From assembly GCF_938030725.1 (NCBI RefSeq), contig NZ_CALHIQ010000031.1:1-34881 (forward strand): a stretch of 34,881 bases of DNA, read 5' to 3'. Positions 16,921 through 25,155 of this stretch are shown here, one piece after another. The stretch's first letter is position 1; every line of letters starts with the position of its first letter. The position numbers were made by a program, and so were the translations under genes. Under the pieces are notes generated by a model. It ran no database searches and had not been told where the DNA came from. It saw only the letters and a program-made list of their open reading frames with translations. The DNA is from an uncultured Fretibacterium sp. (GTDB taxonomy: Bacteria; Synergistota; Synergistia; Synergistales; Aminobacteriaceae).

Positions 16921-19398
16921 TCACTCCTCTGCGCCGTGAGGGGCCAGGTGGAGCTCCCCGTCCTCGACGTCGACGTCGATGCGCGTGCCGTTCGCGAACT
17001 TCCGCGTCAGCAGGGAGTCGGCCAGGCGGTCCTCCAGCAGGGACTGGATGGCCCGGCGCAGGGGCCGGGCGCCGTACTTCGGCTTGAAGCCCTTCTCCAG
17101 TATCTTCTCCTTCGCGCCCACGCTGACGTCCAGGGAGAGCCCCTGTCCCTTCAGCCGATCGTCCAGCTCCGCCAGCATCGCGTCGACGATGCGCAGCAGG
17201 TTGTCCCGCGACAGGGGACGGAAGACGGCCATCTCGTCGATGCGGTTCAGGAACTCCGGCCGGAAGGTGCGCTGAGCCTCCTCCATGATGACGGCCTTCT
17301 GGCGCTCCCAGCTTCGCTGCTCCGACGCCTCCGCGGAGCCGAAGCCCAGCGCGCTGCCCTGTTGGGCCTCCTTCGCGCCGACGTTGCTCGTCATGATGAT
17401 GACCGTGTTGCGGAAGTCGACCTTACGCCCCTGCCCGTCGGTCAGGTGCCCATCGTCCAAGATCTGCAGCAGGACGTTGTAGACCTCCGCGTGTGCCTTC
17501 TCGATCTCGTCGAACAGGATGACGGAGTAGGGCCGCCGCCGGACGGCCTCCGTCAGCTTCCCCCCGCTTTCGTGTCCCACGTAGCCGGGGGGGGCGCCCA
17601 GGAGCTTCGAGACCTCGTGCTTCTCCATGAACTCGCTCATGTCGATGCGGATCATGGCGTCCTCGCGTCCAAAGAGAAAGCGGGCCAGGCAGCGGGCCAG
17701 CTCCGTCTTGCCCACGCCGGTGGGGCCCATGAACAGGAAGCTGCCGATGGGCCGCCGCGGGTCGTGCAGGCCCGTGCGTGCGCGGCGGATGGCCCGCGCC
17801 ACGGCGCTGACCGCCTCGTCCTGCCCGATCAGGCGGGAGGATATCTCCTCCTCCATGCGCAGAAGCCGCTCCGTTTCTGTCTCCGTGAGCTGTTTCACCG
17901 GGATGCCCGTCATCTCCGCCACCACCTCGGCGATGTCCTCGCCGGTGACCTCGACGCGCTCCTCGCTCCGGCCGCTGCGCCACTCCTCCGTCGCGGCCTC
18001 AAGCTGATCCGCCAGGGCGTGCTCCTCGTCGCGCAGCTGCGCCGCGCGCTCGAACTGCTGGTTCAGCACGGCCTCCTCCTTCTGACGTTGAGTGTCCGCG
18101 AGGCGGCGCTCCAGCTCCCGAACGGACTCCGGCGGGTCCAGCGACCGAAGCCGGGTCCGCGCTCCGGCCTCGTCGATGAGGTCGATGCCCTTGTCGGGCA
18201 GGAAGCGATCCTGCACGTAGCGCGAGGAGAGGTTCGCTGCGGCCTGGAGGGCGTCGTTCGTGAAGGTCACCTGGTGGTGTTCCTCGTAGCGATCCCGAAG
18301 TCCGCGCAGGATGCTGACGGAGTCCTCGATGCCGGGCTCCTCGATCAGGATGGGCTGGAAGCGGCGCTCCAAGGCGCTGTCGCGCTCCACGTACTTGTGG
18401 TACTCCGCCTGGGTCGTCGCGCCGATCATCTGGAACTTCCCGCGCGACAGGCTGGGCTTCAGGATGTTGGCCGCGTCCATTGCCCCTTCGGCGCTGCCTG
18501 CGCCGACGATGGTGTGCACCTCGTCCACGAAGAGGATGACCTCGCCGGAGTCGGAGAGCTCCTTCACGATGCGGCGCAGCCGCTCCTCGAACTCCCCCCG
18601 GTACTTGGTGCCCGCCACGAGGTTCGCCGTGTTGAGCTGGATGATGCGCTTCTCCCTCAGGGGGTCCGGCGCAGCGCCCGACACGATCTTTTGGGCCAGC
18701 CCCTCGACGATGGCCGTCTTGCCGACGCCGGGGTCGCCGATCAGGACGGGGTTGCTCTTCGTTCGTCGGCACAGCGCCTGGATGACGCGACGGATCTCCC
18801 GCTCGCGCCCGATGACGGGGTCGAGCTCGCCGTCGCGGGCTTTCTGAGTCAGGTCCACTCCCAGTTGGTCCAGCGTCGGCGTTCGGCTCCTGCCCTGCCG
18901 CTTCAGCCGGTCTGTCAGGAGCTCCACGTTCTGTCCCTGGCCCCCACCGGCGTTCACTGCGTTGGCCTCGATGATGGCGGTCACCTGCTTCAGGACGACC
19001 TCCCGGGTGATCCCCATCGTCAGGAAGTGCTGGACCACCATGCTGCTCTCGTCCGCCAGGACGCCCAACAGGATGTGTTCCGTATCGACGTAGTTGACGC
19101 CCATCTTGCGGGCCTCGACCATGGACAGCTCAAGCGCCTTCTTCATGCGCGGGCTGAGCGGCAGGTCGATGGGCCTGGACGCGGGCTGGGATCGCCCCAT
19201 GATCTCCCGGATGTGGGCGCACAGCCTCTCAGGCGACACGTCCAACTCGACCAGGGCGCGACAGGCGATGCCGCCGCCCTCCTGCGCCAGCCCCACCAGG
19301 AGGTGCTCCGGCTCCACCATGGGATGCCCCATCTGAAGCGCTTCATGGTGGGCCAGCTGGATGACCCTCTTGCCTCGTTCCGTAAAAAATTGCCACAT
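16921..19398 (-). CDS. clpC: ATP-dependent Clp protease ATP-binding subunit ClpC
   Basis: Hexameric AAA+ unfoldase that feeds damaged or regulatory proteins to ClpP. The 825-residue protein has a double ClpN domain (about 1-145), a first ATPase domain with Walker A GDPGVGKT (221-228), and a coiled UVR-like M domain (about 415-470). The second ATPase domain carries GPTGVGKTE near 554. The M domain and length separate it from ClpA and ClpB. ATG 19398 is preceded by AAGGAG 8 nt away. It follows ctsR by 37 nt. The usual mcsA and mcsB adaptor genes of Firmicutes operons are absent here. Confidence 0.96.
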   Translation of the reverse strand: MWQFFTERGKRVIQLAHHEALQMGHPMVEPEHLLVGLAQEGGGIACRALVELDVSPERLCAHIREIMGRSQPASRPIDLPLSPRMKKALELSMVEARKMGVNYVDTEHILLGVLADESSMVVQHFLTMGITREVVLKQVTAIIEANAVNAGGGQGQNVELLTDRLKRQGRSRTPTLDQLGVDLTQKARDGELDPVIGREREIRRVIQALCRRTKSNPVLIGDPGVGKTAIVEGLAQKIVSGAAPDPLREKRIIQLNTANLVAGTKYRGEFEERLRRIVKELSDSGEVILFVDEVHTIVGAGSAEGAMDAANILKPSLSRGKFQMIGATTQAEYHKYVERDSALERRFQPILIEEPGIEDSVSILRGLRDRYEEHHQVTFTNDALQAAANLSSRYVQDRFLPDKGIDLIDEAGARTRLRSLDPPESVRELERRLADTQRQKEEAVLNQQFERAAQLRDEEHALADQLEAATEEWRSGRSEERVEVTGEDIAEVVAEMTGIPVKQLTETETERLLRMEEEISSRLIGQDEAVSAVARAIRRARTGLHDPRRPIGSFLFMGPTGVGKTELARCLARFLFGREDAMIRIDMSEFMEKHEVSKLLGAPPGYVGHESGGKLTEAVRRRPYSVILFDEIEKAHAEVYNVLLQILDDGHLTDGQGRKVDFRNTVIIMTSNVGAKEAQQGSALGFGSAEASEQRSWERQKAVIMEEAQRTFRPEFLNRIDEMAVFRPLSRDNLLRIVDAMLAELDDRLKGQGLSLDVSVGAKEKILEKGFKPKYGARPLRRAIQSLLEDRLADSLLTRKFANGTRIDVDVEDGELHLAPHGAEE

Positions 19399-19435
19399 GG
19401 TATGTTCTCCTTGATAGAGTAAAAACGGCGTGCGT

Positions 19436-19915
19436 TCAGGCCAGCATCAGGCCCCGCAGCATCCTCTTCAGCATCTCCGCCTGAATGACGCTCCGCTTGT
19501 GCTGGGACAGGTCGAAATCGCTGCGCCCCATCTCGTCAGCGTGCCTCAGCGCCACCTCGATCAGAAGACGCTCGCGCACGGTGATGAGGCCGCGCTCCTG
19601 CAGGGATTGGAGGAGGCGGCGGCAGTCCTGCTCCGAGATGGAGTCCCCCACGATGTCCTCGACGTGCTTCAGGCGCTCCTCCGGCTCCTCGCAGGAGATG
19701 CGCAGGATGCGGATGTACCCGTGGCCGCCCCGCTGGCTCTCCACCAGAAAACCACGCTCTGGCGTGAAGCGGCTGCGCAGGACGTAGTTAATCTGGCTCG
19801 GCACGCAGCCGAAGAACTCCGCCAGCTCCTTGCGCCTGAGGGATACGGAGGGTTCCGTTTCCGTTTCGAGGAGCTCCTGAATGTATTTCTCAATGGCCAG
19901 GGTCAAGTTGGGCAT
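19436..19915 (-). CDS. ctsR: Transcriptional repressor CtsR of class III stress genes
   Basis: Winged-helix repressor of clp heat-shock operons. The 159-residue protein has the DNA-binding helix region LRRKELAEFFGCVPSQINYV and the wing RGGHGYIRI (about 62-70), whose glycine-rich tip senses heat in Bacillus. The C-terminal half is the helical dimer and ClpC-contact domain. ATG 19915 has GGAGG 8 nt upstream. It heads the operon with clpC and a uracil-DNA glycosylase gene, and is probably autoregulated through the site at 19995-20011. Confidence 0.95.
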   Translation of the reverse strand: MPNLTLAIEKYIQELLETETEPSVSLRRKELAEFFGCVPSQINYVLRSRFTPERGFLVESQRGGHGYIRILRISCEEPEERLKHVEDIVGDSISEQDCRRLLQSLQERGLITVRERLLIEVALRHADEMGRSDFDLSQHKRSVIQAEMLKRMLRGLMLA

Positions 19916-19981
19916 ACCCCTTACCTCCGTTCCATGGTTGGCCGGATCCGGAAATCAAAGTCAGCGATCCGACAGGGCCTC

Positions 19982-20010
19982 ATTTTATCCTTATGGTCAG
20001 GGATAATCAA
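19982..20010 (-). promoter_or_regulatory. Sigma70-type promoter of ctsR-clpC
   Basis: On the minus strand TTGATT (20010-20005) and TAAAAT (19987-19982) are separated by exactly 17 nt. Transcription would begin near 19975, giving a leader of about 60 nt before ctsR. The match is good for a vegetative promoter and fits a repressor-controlled rather than an alternative-sigma heat-shock gene. Confidence 0.65.
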
Positions 20011-20011
20011 T
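19995..20011. promoter_or_regulatory. Degenerate CtsR operator overlapping the ctsR promoter
   Basis: Direct heptads GGTCAGG and AATCAAT are separated by GAT, matching the known CtsR box layout (RGTCAAA-NAN-RGTCAAA) at 10 of the 14 heptad positions, with correct spacing. The site covers the -35 element and spacer. A further AATCAAAGTCAG stretch at 19953-19964 in the leader may be an extra half-site cluster. Confidence 0.5.
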
Positions 20012-20098
20012 AATGAAAAATGCCGATAGACGAGAGGTCAGGCCGGATGCAGCGGACAAATTGTATTGTGTATTTCGCGTCCTCCCAAATTCTTATAC

Positions 20099-20104
20099 TA
20101 TAAT
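20099..20104 (+). promoter_or_regulatory. -10 element of the probable pdf-fmt promoter
   Basis: A perfect TATAAT in an AT-rich stretch (20081-20108) faces the deformylase gene about 34 nt away. I find no convincing -35 at 16-18 nt. The whole divergent interval with ctsR (19916-20137) holds only these control elements. Confidence 0.45.
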
Positions 20105-20113
20105 TGAGAAACA

Positions 20114-20128
20114 GCCCCACATGGGGGC
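20114..20128 (+). other. 5-prime leader hairpin of pdf
   Basis: GCCCC (20114-20118) can pair with GGGGC (20124-20128) around a 5-nt loop. It lies almost at the predicted mRNA start and just before the weak ribosome site of pdf, so it may stabilise the message or modulate initiation. Confidence 0.3.
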
Positions 20129-20137
20129 GGAAGGGTT

Positions 20138-20686
20138 ATGATTGGGTACATGAGTATCGTTCAGGAAAAGACGAAACCGTCGAGGGGAGAGCTCCTCGGC
20201 GTTGAATTGGAGGTTCGCCGGTATCCCGACCCGGTGTTGAAGAAGGTCGCAGAACCGGTTACGGTCTTTGACGACGAGCTGGCTGATTTCGTCGACAAGA
20301 TGCGCGCGGTGATGCGCGTCAGCGACGGCGTGGGGCTGGCTGCGCCGCAGGTGGGAGTGCTTCGGCAGATCGCGGTTGTCGATTATAAGGATGAGGTCTA
20401 CGACCTCATCAACCCCCGCGTTCTGGAGCAGAGGGGCGAGCAGGAGGGGGAGGAGGGGTGCCTCAGCTTCCCCGGCATCTACGCGATGGTGCGGCGCCCG
20501 GAGTGGGTGCGCGTCGAGGCACAGGACGTGCGGGGGGAGGTCCACGTCCACGAGGCGTCTGGTTTCCTCGCGCGGGCCTTTCTGCACGAGATGGACCACT
20601 TGAACGGAAAGCTCTTCATCGATTACCTCTCCCCCCTGAAGCGCGGGGCGATTCGCCGCAAGATGATGAAGAAAAAGGAGAGCTAG
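20138..20686 (+). CDS. def: Peptide deformylase
   Basis: Metalloenzyme that removes the formyl group from new polypeptides. The 182-residue protein has all three motifs: GVGLAAPQVG (64-73), EGCLSFPG (106-113, metal ligand Cys108) and HEMDH (150-154, metal-ligand histidines and catalytic Glu). Start is ATG 20138 or ATG 20150; neither has an ideal ribosome site, and the first 15 residues are not conserved in the family. The fmt gene follows after one base and has its own ribosome site inside the end of this gene, pairing formylation with deformylation. Confidence 0.95.
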   Translation: MIGYMSIVQEKTKPSRGELLGVELEVRRYPDPVLKKVAEPVTVFDDELADFVDKMRAVMRVSDGVGLAAPQVGVLRQIAVVDYKDEVYDLINPRVLEQRGEQEGEEGCLSFPGIYAMVRRPEWVRVEAQDVRGEVHVHEASGFLARAFLHEMDHLNGKLFIDYLSPLKRGAIRRKMMKKKES

Positions 20687-20687
20687 G

Positions 20688-21623
20688 GTGCGGCTGTGGT
20701 TCATCGGCGGCGGCTCCTTTGCCGCACGCTGCCTTGAGGCCCTCGTCCGGCGCCTCCCCGTTGAGCTCGTGGTCACCGGGACCCCCACCCGGGGTGGCCG
20801 CGGCATGGCGGAGATCCCCTCGCGGGTGGAGGAACGCGCCCTGGCGCTGGGCCTTCCCCTTGAGCGCACGGGGCCCCTCGGCGAAAACGAGCCGCTCCTG
20901 ACGGCTCTGGCGGCGAATCCGCCCGACGCGATCCTGGTGGTGGACTTCGCTCAGCTGATCCGCGAGCCCTTCTTGAGCGCGCCGCGCTGGGGGTGCCTGA
21001 ACGTCCACCCCTCCCTCCTGCCGCGCTGGCGCGGGGCGGCGCCCGTTCCCCGATCGCTGATGGACGGCGATGTCCGGACGGGGGTGACCGTCTTTCGTCT
21101 GACGCCCGAGATGGACGCGGGGCCCATCCTGCGCCAGGCGGCGGTGGAGGTCGGGGCGGGGGAGACGGCGACAGAGCTCTACGACAGGCTGAGCGCCCTG
21201 GGCGCCGAGATCGCTGCTGCGGGGCTGTCCGCGCTGGAGTCCGCCGGGGACTGCTTCGCCGGACTCTTCACCCCGCAGGACGACGCTGCAGCCTCCTACG
21301 CGGCGAAGCTCGCGAGGTCGGAGTTTGAGCTCTCCTGGCGGCAGCCCGCGGAGCGCTTGGACAGGGCGGTCCGCGCCCTTGAGGCCTCCGGCGGCGCCTT
21401 CGTCATGGTCCGTGAAAAGCGTCTCAAGGTCTGGCGTGCCGCTCCGGCGGCTGGAGGGCACGGGGAGCCGGGAACCGTGCTGGCCCTCCAGGATGGCGCC
21501 CTCGTCGTGGCCTGCGCCGCTGGCGCGCTGCACCTGGAGGAGGTGCAGGCGGAGGGCAAGCGCAGGGTCCCTGCCGCGGACTGGGCTCGCGGTCTGAGGC
21601 TTGTGCCGGGGGACGTCCTGTGA
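20688..21623 (+). CDS. fmt: Methionyl-tRNA formyltransferase
   Basis: Transfers a formyl group from 10-formyltetrahydrofolate to initiator Met-tRNA. The 311-residue protein contains the catalytic set: Asn105 and His107 in LNVHPSLLPRWRGAAP, and Asp143 in the EMDAGPIL region. It has a C-terminal tRNA-binding domain of normal length. It starts with GTG at 20688, one base after the pdf stop, with AAGGAG ending 7 nt upstream. Overlap of the ribosome site with pdf suggests coupled translation. Confidence 0.95.
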   Translation: MRLWFIGGGSFAARCLEALVRRLPVELVVTGTPTRGGRGMAEIPSRVEERALALGLPLERTGPLGENEPLLTALAANPPDAILVVDFAQLIREPFLSAPRWGCLNVHPSLLPRWRGAAPVPRSLMDGDVRTGVTVFRLTPEMDAGPILRQAAVEVGAGETATELYDRLSALGAEIAAAGLSALESAGDCFAGLFTPQDDAAASYAAKLARSEFELSWRQPAERLDRAVRALEASGGAFVMVREKRLKVWRAAPAAGGHGEPGTVLALQDGALVVACAAGALHLEEVQAEGKRRVPAADWARGLRLVPGDVL

Positions 21624-21663
21624 GCTTTGAATTAAGGAGGGCATAAACTATAGCTTATCATGG

Positions 21664-21672
21664 TGATATAAT
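21664..21672 (+). promoter_or_regulatory. Extended -10 promoter upstream of the Nudix gene
   Basis: A perfect extended -10 (TG-A-TATAAT) precedes the Nudix gene by 37 nt; no good -35 is present, which extended -10 promoters tolerate. A short palindrome with arms TATCA (21656-21660) and TGATA (21664-21668) overlaps it and could be an operator. Confidence 0.5.
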
Positions 21673-21709
21673 AGCCACAACACAGACTTTCAGCAGGGGA
21701 GGCGCAGGA

Positions 21710-22276
21710 ATGGCGCAGAGCTCATGGGGAGGCCAGGAGCGGCGTGCGTCCGGACGGCGCATTTACGAGGGCAGGATCCTGAACCTGAGGGTCGATGAGG
21801 TGACGATGCCAAGCGGCCGTACGGCGGAGCGCGAGGTGGTGGAACATCGGTCGGCCGTAGGTATCCTGGCGTTGACGGGGCGGGACAGCGTGCTGCTGGC
21901 GCGCCAGTACCGTTATGCCGTCGGGGAGGAAACGCTTGAGGTGTGTGCAGGGCTGATCGAGCCGGGGGAGGACCCCCGTGCGGCCGCTGAGCGCGAGCTG
22001 CAGGAGGAGCTGGGAGTGAAGCCCGGGAGGCTTCAAGAAGTGGGTGGGTTCTACTCGTCGCCGGGCTTCTGCACGGAGTACCTCACGTTGTTTCTGGCCG
22101 ACGAACTCCAGAGTTCCCGCCTGCCCCAGGACGAGGACGAGAACGTGAGCGCTCTCGAGGTCCCCTACGGGGACATTCCCGGCATGATGGCGGACGGCGC
22201 CTTCAAGGACTCCAAGACGTTCGCCGCGCTGGCCTGGCTCATGGCGAGGGAGGGAATACCGCCCAGGGTCCATTGA
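21710..22276 (+). CDS. Nudix hydrolase, ADP-ribose pyrophosphatase type
   Basis: Predicted to split ADP-ribose or a related nucleoside diphosphate sugar into AMP and ribose 5-phosphate. The 188-residue protein has a complete Nudix box from Gly81 to Val103, with the metal-binding RELQEELG helix. The N-terminal beta-domain (residues 15-45) and the ESP-like SSPGF segment after the box are typical of the ADP-ribose subgroup. ATG 21710 follows AGGGGAGG at 21695-21702. It has its own promoter, so it need not be co-regulated with pdf-fmt. Confidence 0.88.
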   Translation: MAQSSWGGQERRASGRRIYEGRILNLRVDEVTMPSGRTAEREVVEHRSAVGILALTGRDSVLLARQYRYAVGEETLEVCAGLIEPGEDPRAAAERELQEELGVKPGRLQEVGGFYSSPGFCTEYLTLFLADELQSSRLPQDEDENVSALEVPYGDIPGMMADGAFKDSKTFAALAWLMAREGIPPRVH

Positions 22277-22368
22277 CTGCGGCGTCGGAACCATGCGATG
22301 CGGCGTCCGGCACGGGCTTTGCTGGTCCGGAGTTGGACGAATATCTTGAGTAAGGGAGCGTTATAGTA

Positions 22369-24531
22369 ATGTTGAAGAACTTGAGGATATCTGCAAAGCT
22401 TGCTTTGGGCTTCGGGCTGGTGCTCTCCCTGTTTGCGGTGGCCGCGATCTTCAGCTGGAGCAGCATCTCGCACGTGCAGGAGGAGATACGTTACCTGGAT
22501 AAGATCACGGACCTTTCGACCCTGATCAGCGACATGAACGACGCACTGGAGGTCGTGACGAACAACCTGAGCGCGCTGCGCCTTTCGGAGTCCCAGGAGG
22601 ACCTCAATGCGCTGAAGAGTTCTCTGGACGCCCTGAGGGACCATCCCAGGAAGGTCAACGAGCTGGTGGCACCGGAGCCGAGGATGCAGGTGCTGAGGGG
22701 AGGAACGTCGACTTCGGGGCAGGTCAGGACGCTCCCCGAGCTGGAGGGCTACCTCGATGCGTTCGGCAGGAACGTCGCCGCCTACGAAACGACGCTGCAC
22801 TCCCAGCATGCAGCCATGGCTTCCCTTACGGACAACCTTGAAAAGACGACGGAGGTCATAGGGACGATCCTTGAGAAGTTCTCCGCTTCGAAGCCGGAAA
22901 CGGCGGACTACAACGCCGCGGGCGGTGGCCGCAGCGGGGCGAACGAGATGGGCGCTGCGGCGGACCTGCGGTACAAGCTGACGCTCTTCCGCAGGCAGTA
23001 CGTCTACGCCCTGTACAAGCGGGATGTGGCGCTTCTGGAGGGCGCTGCGGCGGACTTTGACAAGTGGGCGGCGGACTACGACGCCTTCAAAAACTCCGCC
23101 TCCGAGGGCTGGCTGAAGGACCTTTTGGCCTCGGACGACGGTTTGGTGCGCTCCGCCAAAGCGGACATGGTGAACATTCTGAAGGCGTACCGCGACGCGC
23201 AGTCCATCATGGAGGAGTGCCTGAAGAACGCCGGCGGGATCGAGGACTGTGCCCTGAGCATCTACGGCCAGATCGACCGAAAGGTCAACGAGCTCGTGAT
23301 AGGGAGCTACAACGCCCTCGGCAACGCTCTGACGCTGCTCCTGTCCCTGGTCGTCCTGTCCATCGTCCTCGGCGCGATCATCGCCTGGGCGATCGCCCGC
23401 GGCATCTCGAAGCCACTTGGCATCGTGGTGAACCTCACCGCGCGGGCCGAGGGCGGGGACCTGACGCTGAAGCGGGAGGACTTCCCCTACGACGGCCGCG
23501 ATGAGCTGGGCGCGCTGGGCGAGGCCCTGATGAAGATGATCGCGGCCCAGCGCACGGCCGTGAGCGAGGTCCTGACGACGGCGGACCAGGCCGCGGCGAA
23601 GTCCGTCGACATTCTGGACAACTGCAAGAGGAGCCTGGACTCCGCGACCAGGGTGAAGGATGCCGTGCAGAAGGCGGTTTCCTTGATGGAGAACAACTCC
23701 TCCTCACTTCAGGAGAGCAACGCGGGGACGGAGGAGATGTCCGCTGCGTCCATGACCTCCGCCCAGGCGGCGACGGACTGCGCTGAGTTCATCTCCAACA
23801 TGACGACGGTGACGAACAAGGCGGTCGATACGGTGCAGGGCACCATCGAGGACATGGGCGAGCTGCAGAAAAAGACCCAGGAGAGCGGACAGAAGCTCCA
23901 GGACCTGGTGGATTCCGTGGACAAGATCAGCGAGTTCGTGGGCGTCATCACCTCGATCGCGGACCAGACGAACCTCCTGGCGCTGAATGCGGCCATCGAG
24001 GCGGCGCGCGCCGGCGAGGCGGGGCGCGGCTTTGCGGTGGTGGCGGAGTCCGTGCGGAAGCTGGCGGAAGAGTCGAACCGCGCGGCGGGGAACGTTCGGG
24101 CCCTCATCGAGACGCTGCAGGGCAGCGCAAGGGAAACGAAGTCCGCCAGCGACGAGACGGCGACGCTGCTGAGCCAGACGATGGAGAAGGGGACGTCGGC
24201 AAAGGACTCCCTGTCCGAGGCGATGGAGCAGATCGACAAGGCCAACGATCGGATCCAGAACATCGCGGCGGTTGCCGAGGAGCAGGCGGCCTCCAGCAAG
24301 GAGATTGCGGCGGGCATCGACAACGTGACGAAGTCCAGCTCCGAGATCCTGGAGCACCTGGAGAAGATCGCGGAGGCCATGGACGAAGCGACGGCCGTGT
24401 CCACCAGCACCACGAAGGAGTCGGACGCTCAGGCCGAACTGGTGCAGCACGTGAAGGACGCCATCGCCGTCTTCAAGGTGGAGGATTCTGAGGACAGGGG
24501 GCGCAGCAGCCGCAAGGCCCTGCGCGGCTAG
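22369..24531 (+). CDS. Methyl-accepting chemotaxis protein
   Basis: Membrane receptor that relays ligand signals to CheA/CheW. The 720-residue protein has a first helix (about 11-31), a periplasmic all-helical region of about 285 residues, a second helix (about 316-340), a HAMP linker (about 341-395) and a long cytoplasmic coiled coil. The hairpin tip containing TNLLALNAAIEAARAGE is at about 532-550. The periplasmic part has no Cache or other ligand motif I can identify and may be a long four-helix-bundle sensor. There is no CheR/CheB-docking pentapeptide at the end. It stands alone with no che genes nearby, so the ligand is unknown. Confidence 0.95.
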   Translation: MLKNLRISAKLALGFGLVLSLFAVAAIFSWSSISHVQEEIRYLDKITDLSTLISDMNDALEVVTNNLSALRLSESQEDLNALKSSLDALRDHPRKVNELVAPEPRMQVLRGGTSTSGQVRTLPELEGYLDAFGRNVAAYETTLHSQHAAMASLTDNLEKTTEVIGTILEKFSASKPETADYNAAGGGRSGANEMGAAADLRYKLTLFRRQYVYALYKRDVALLEGAAADFDKWAADYDAFKNSASEGWLKDLLASDDGLVRSAKADMVNILKAYRDAQSIMEECLKNAGGIEDCALSIYGQIDRKVNELVIGSYNALGNALTLLLSLVVLSIVLGAIIAWAIARGISKPLGIVVNLTARAEGGDLTLKREDFPYDGRDELGALGEALMKMIAAQRTAVSEVLTTADQAAAKSVDILDNCKRSLDSATRVKDAVQKAVSLMENNSSSLQESNAGTEEMSAASMTSAQAATDCAEFISNMTTVTNKAVDTVQGTIEDMGELQKKTQESGQKLQDLVDSVDKISEFVGVITSIADQTNLLALNAAIEAARAGEAGRGFAVVAESVRKLAEESNRAAGNVRALIETLQGSARETKSASDETATLLSQTMEKGTSAKDSLSEAMEQIDKANDRIQNIAAVAEEQAASSKEIAAGIDNVTKSSSEILEHLEKIAEAMDEATAVSTSTTKESDAQAELVQHVKDAIAVFKVEDSEDRGRSSRKALRG

Positions 24532-24568
24532 CCCTCGTAGCGAGCGTAAACGAACCGTTGAGAACGAG

Positions 24569-24613
24569 GCGGGAGAGGTCCTTCGGCGAAGCAAGCCGGA
24601 CGACCTCTCCCGC
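24569..24613. terminator. Terminator-like hairpin between converging genes
   Basis: A perfect 12-bp stem (24569-24580 with 24602-24613) encloses 21 nt that include a smaller CTTC/GAAG hairpin. It lies between the chemotaxis receptor and the oppositely oriented tRNA deacylase gene. Only a short TTTA follows on the plus strand, so it may be a weak or bidirectional terminator. Confidence 0.6.
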
Positions 24614-24645
24614 TTTATGGCGCGTAGGATTCGGAGGACGGCAGC

Positions 24646-25155
24646 TTACGATGGCACAGCGGCCTGTTCCGCGGTCAGGTCCTCCGTCGTGAAGTCCACG
24701 GCCCGCCGCAGGTCCTCCAGGGAGAGCTCCATCATCCGGCCTATTTTTCCGGCGCTGACGATGATCGTCGCGAGCCCCTCCGCCGACGCGTCCACGACGG
24801 TCCGAAACGTTTTCTTCATCCCCACGGGAGAGCAGCCCCCGTGTACGTAGCCGGTGAGGGGCAGGAGCTCCTTCGAGTGGACCATCTCGACGGACTTCTC
24901 GTTCACGGCGCGGGCCGCCTTGCGCAGGTCCAGCTCACGCCCTCCGGGCACAACGAACACGTAGTGTTCGCGGCTCCTCCCCACGGTGACGAGGGTCTTG
25001 AAGACCTCGTCCGTCCCGCGCCGCAGAAGGCGCGCCGCCTCCACGGCGCTGACGGCGTCGGTCCCGTCCATGGGAACGGTGAGAGGAGTGTAGCTTGCCC
25101 CGCACGCCTCAAGCCGGCGCATGGCGTTCGTCCGGTCCGCCGTCCTGCCGCTCAC
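24646..25155 (-). CDS. ybaK: YbaK/EbsC-type Cys-tRNA(Pro) deacylase
   Basis: Trans-editing enzyme that hydrolyses mischarged tRNA, typically Cys-tRNA(Pro). The 169-residue protein has the conserved Lys in VFKTLV (Lys53), the GRELDLRKAARAV segment and the motif GYVHGGCSPVGMKK (102-115), all diagnostic of the family. The GTG start at 25155 overlaps the stop of the upstream gene as GTGA, and an AGGAAGGG lies upstream; Met12 is an alternative start. It is the last gene of a minus-strand cluster with the Kdo transferase and an uncharacterised protein. Confidence 0.92.
   Translation of the reverse strand: MSGRTADRTNAMRRLEACGASYTPLTVPMDGTDAVSAVEAARLLRRGTDEVFKTLVTVGRSREHYVFVVPGGRELDLRKAARAVNEKSVEMVHSKELLPLTGYVHGGCSPVGMKKTFRTVVDASAEGLATIIVSAGKIGRMMELSLEDLRRAVDFTTEDLTAEQAAVPS

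Noticed and set aside
16492..19422. Very long open frame (976 codons) on the plus strand across clpC
   Set aside because: It is antisense to a clear ClpC gene; its translation is low-complexity and rich in Arg, Gly, Leu and His with no domain. Long antisense frames are expected in GC-rich coding DNA.
21634..21640. AAGGAGG after fmt as a ribosome site for a small gene
   Set aside because: No start codon follows at a usable distance, and the next in-frame codons soon stop; it lies in the Nudix promoter region.
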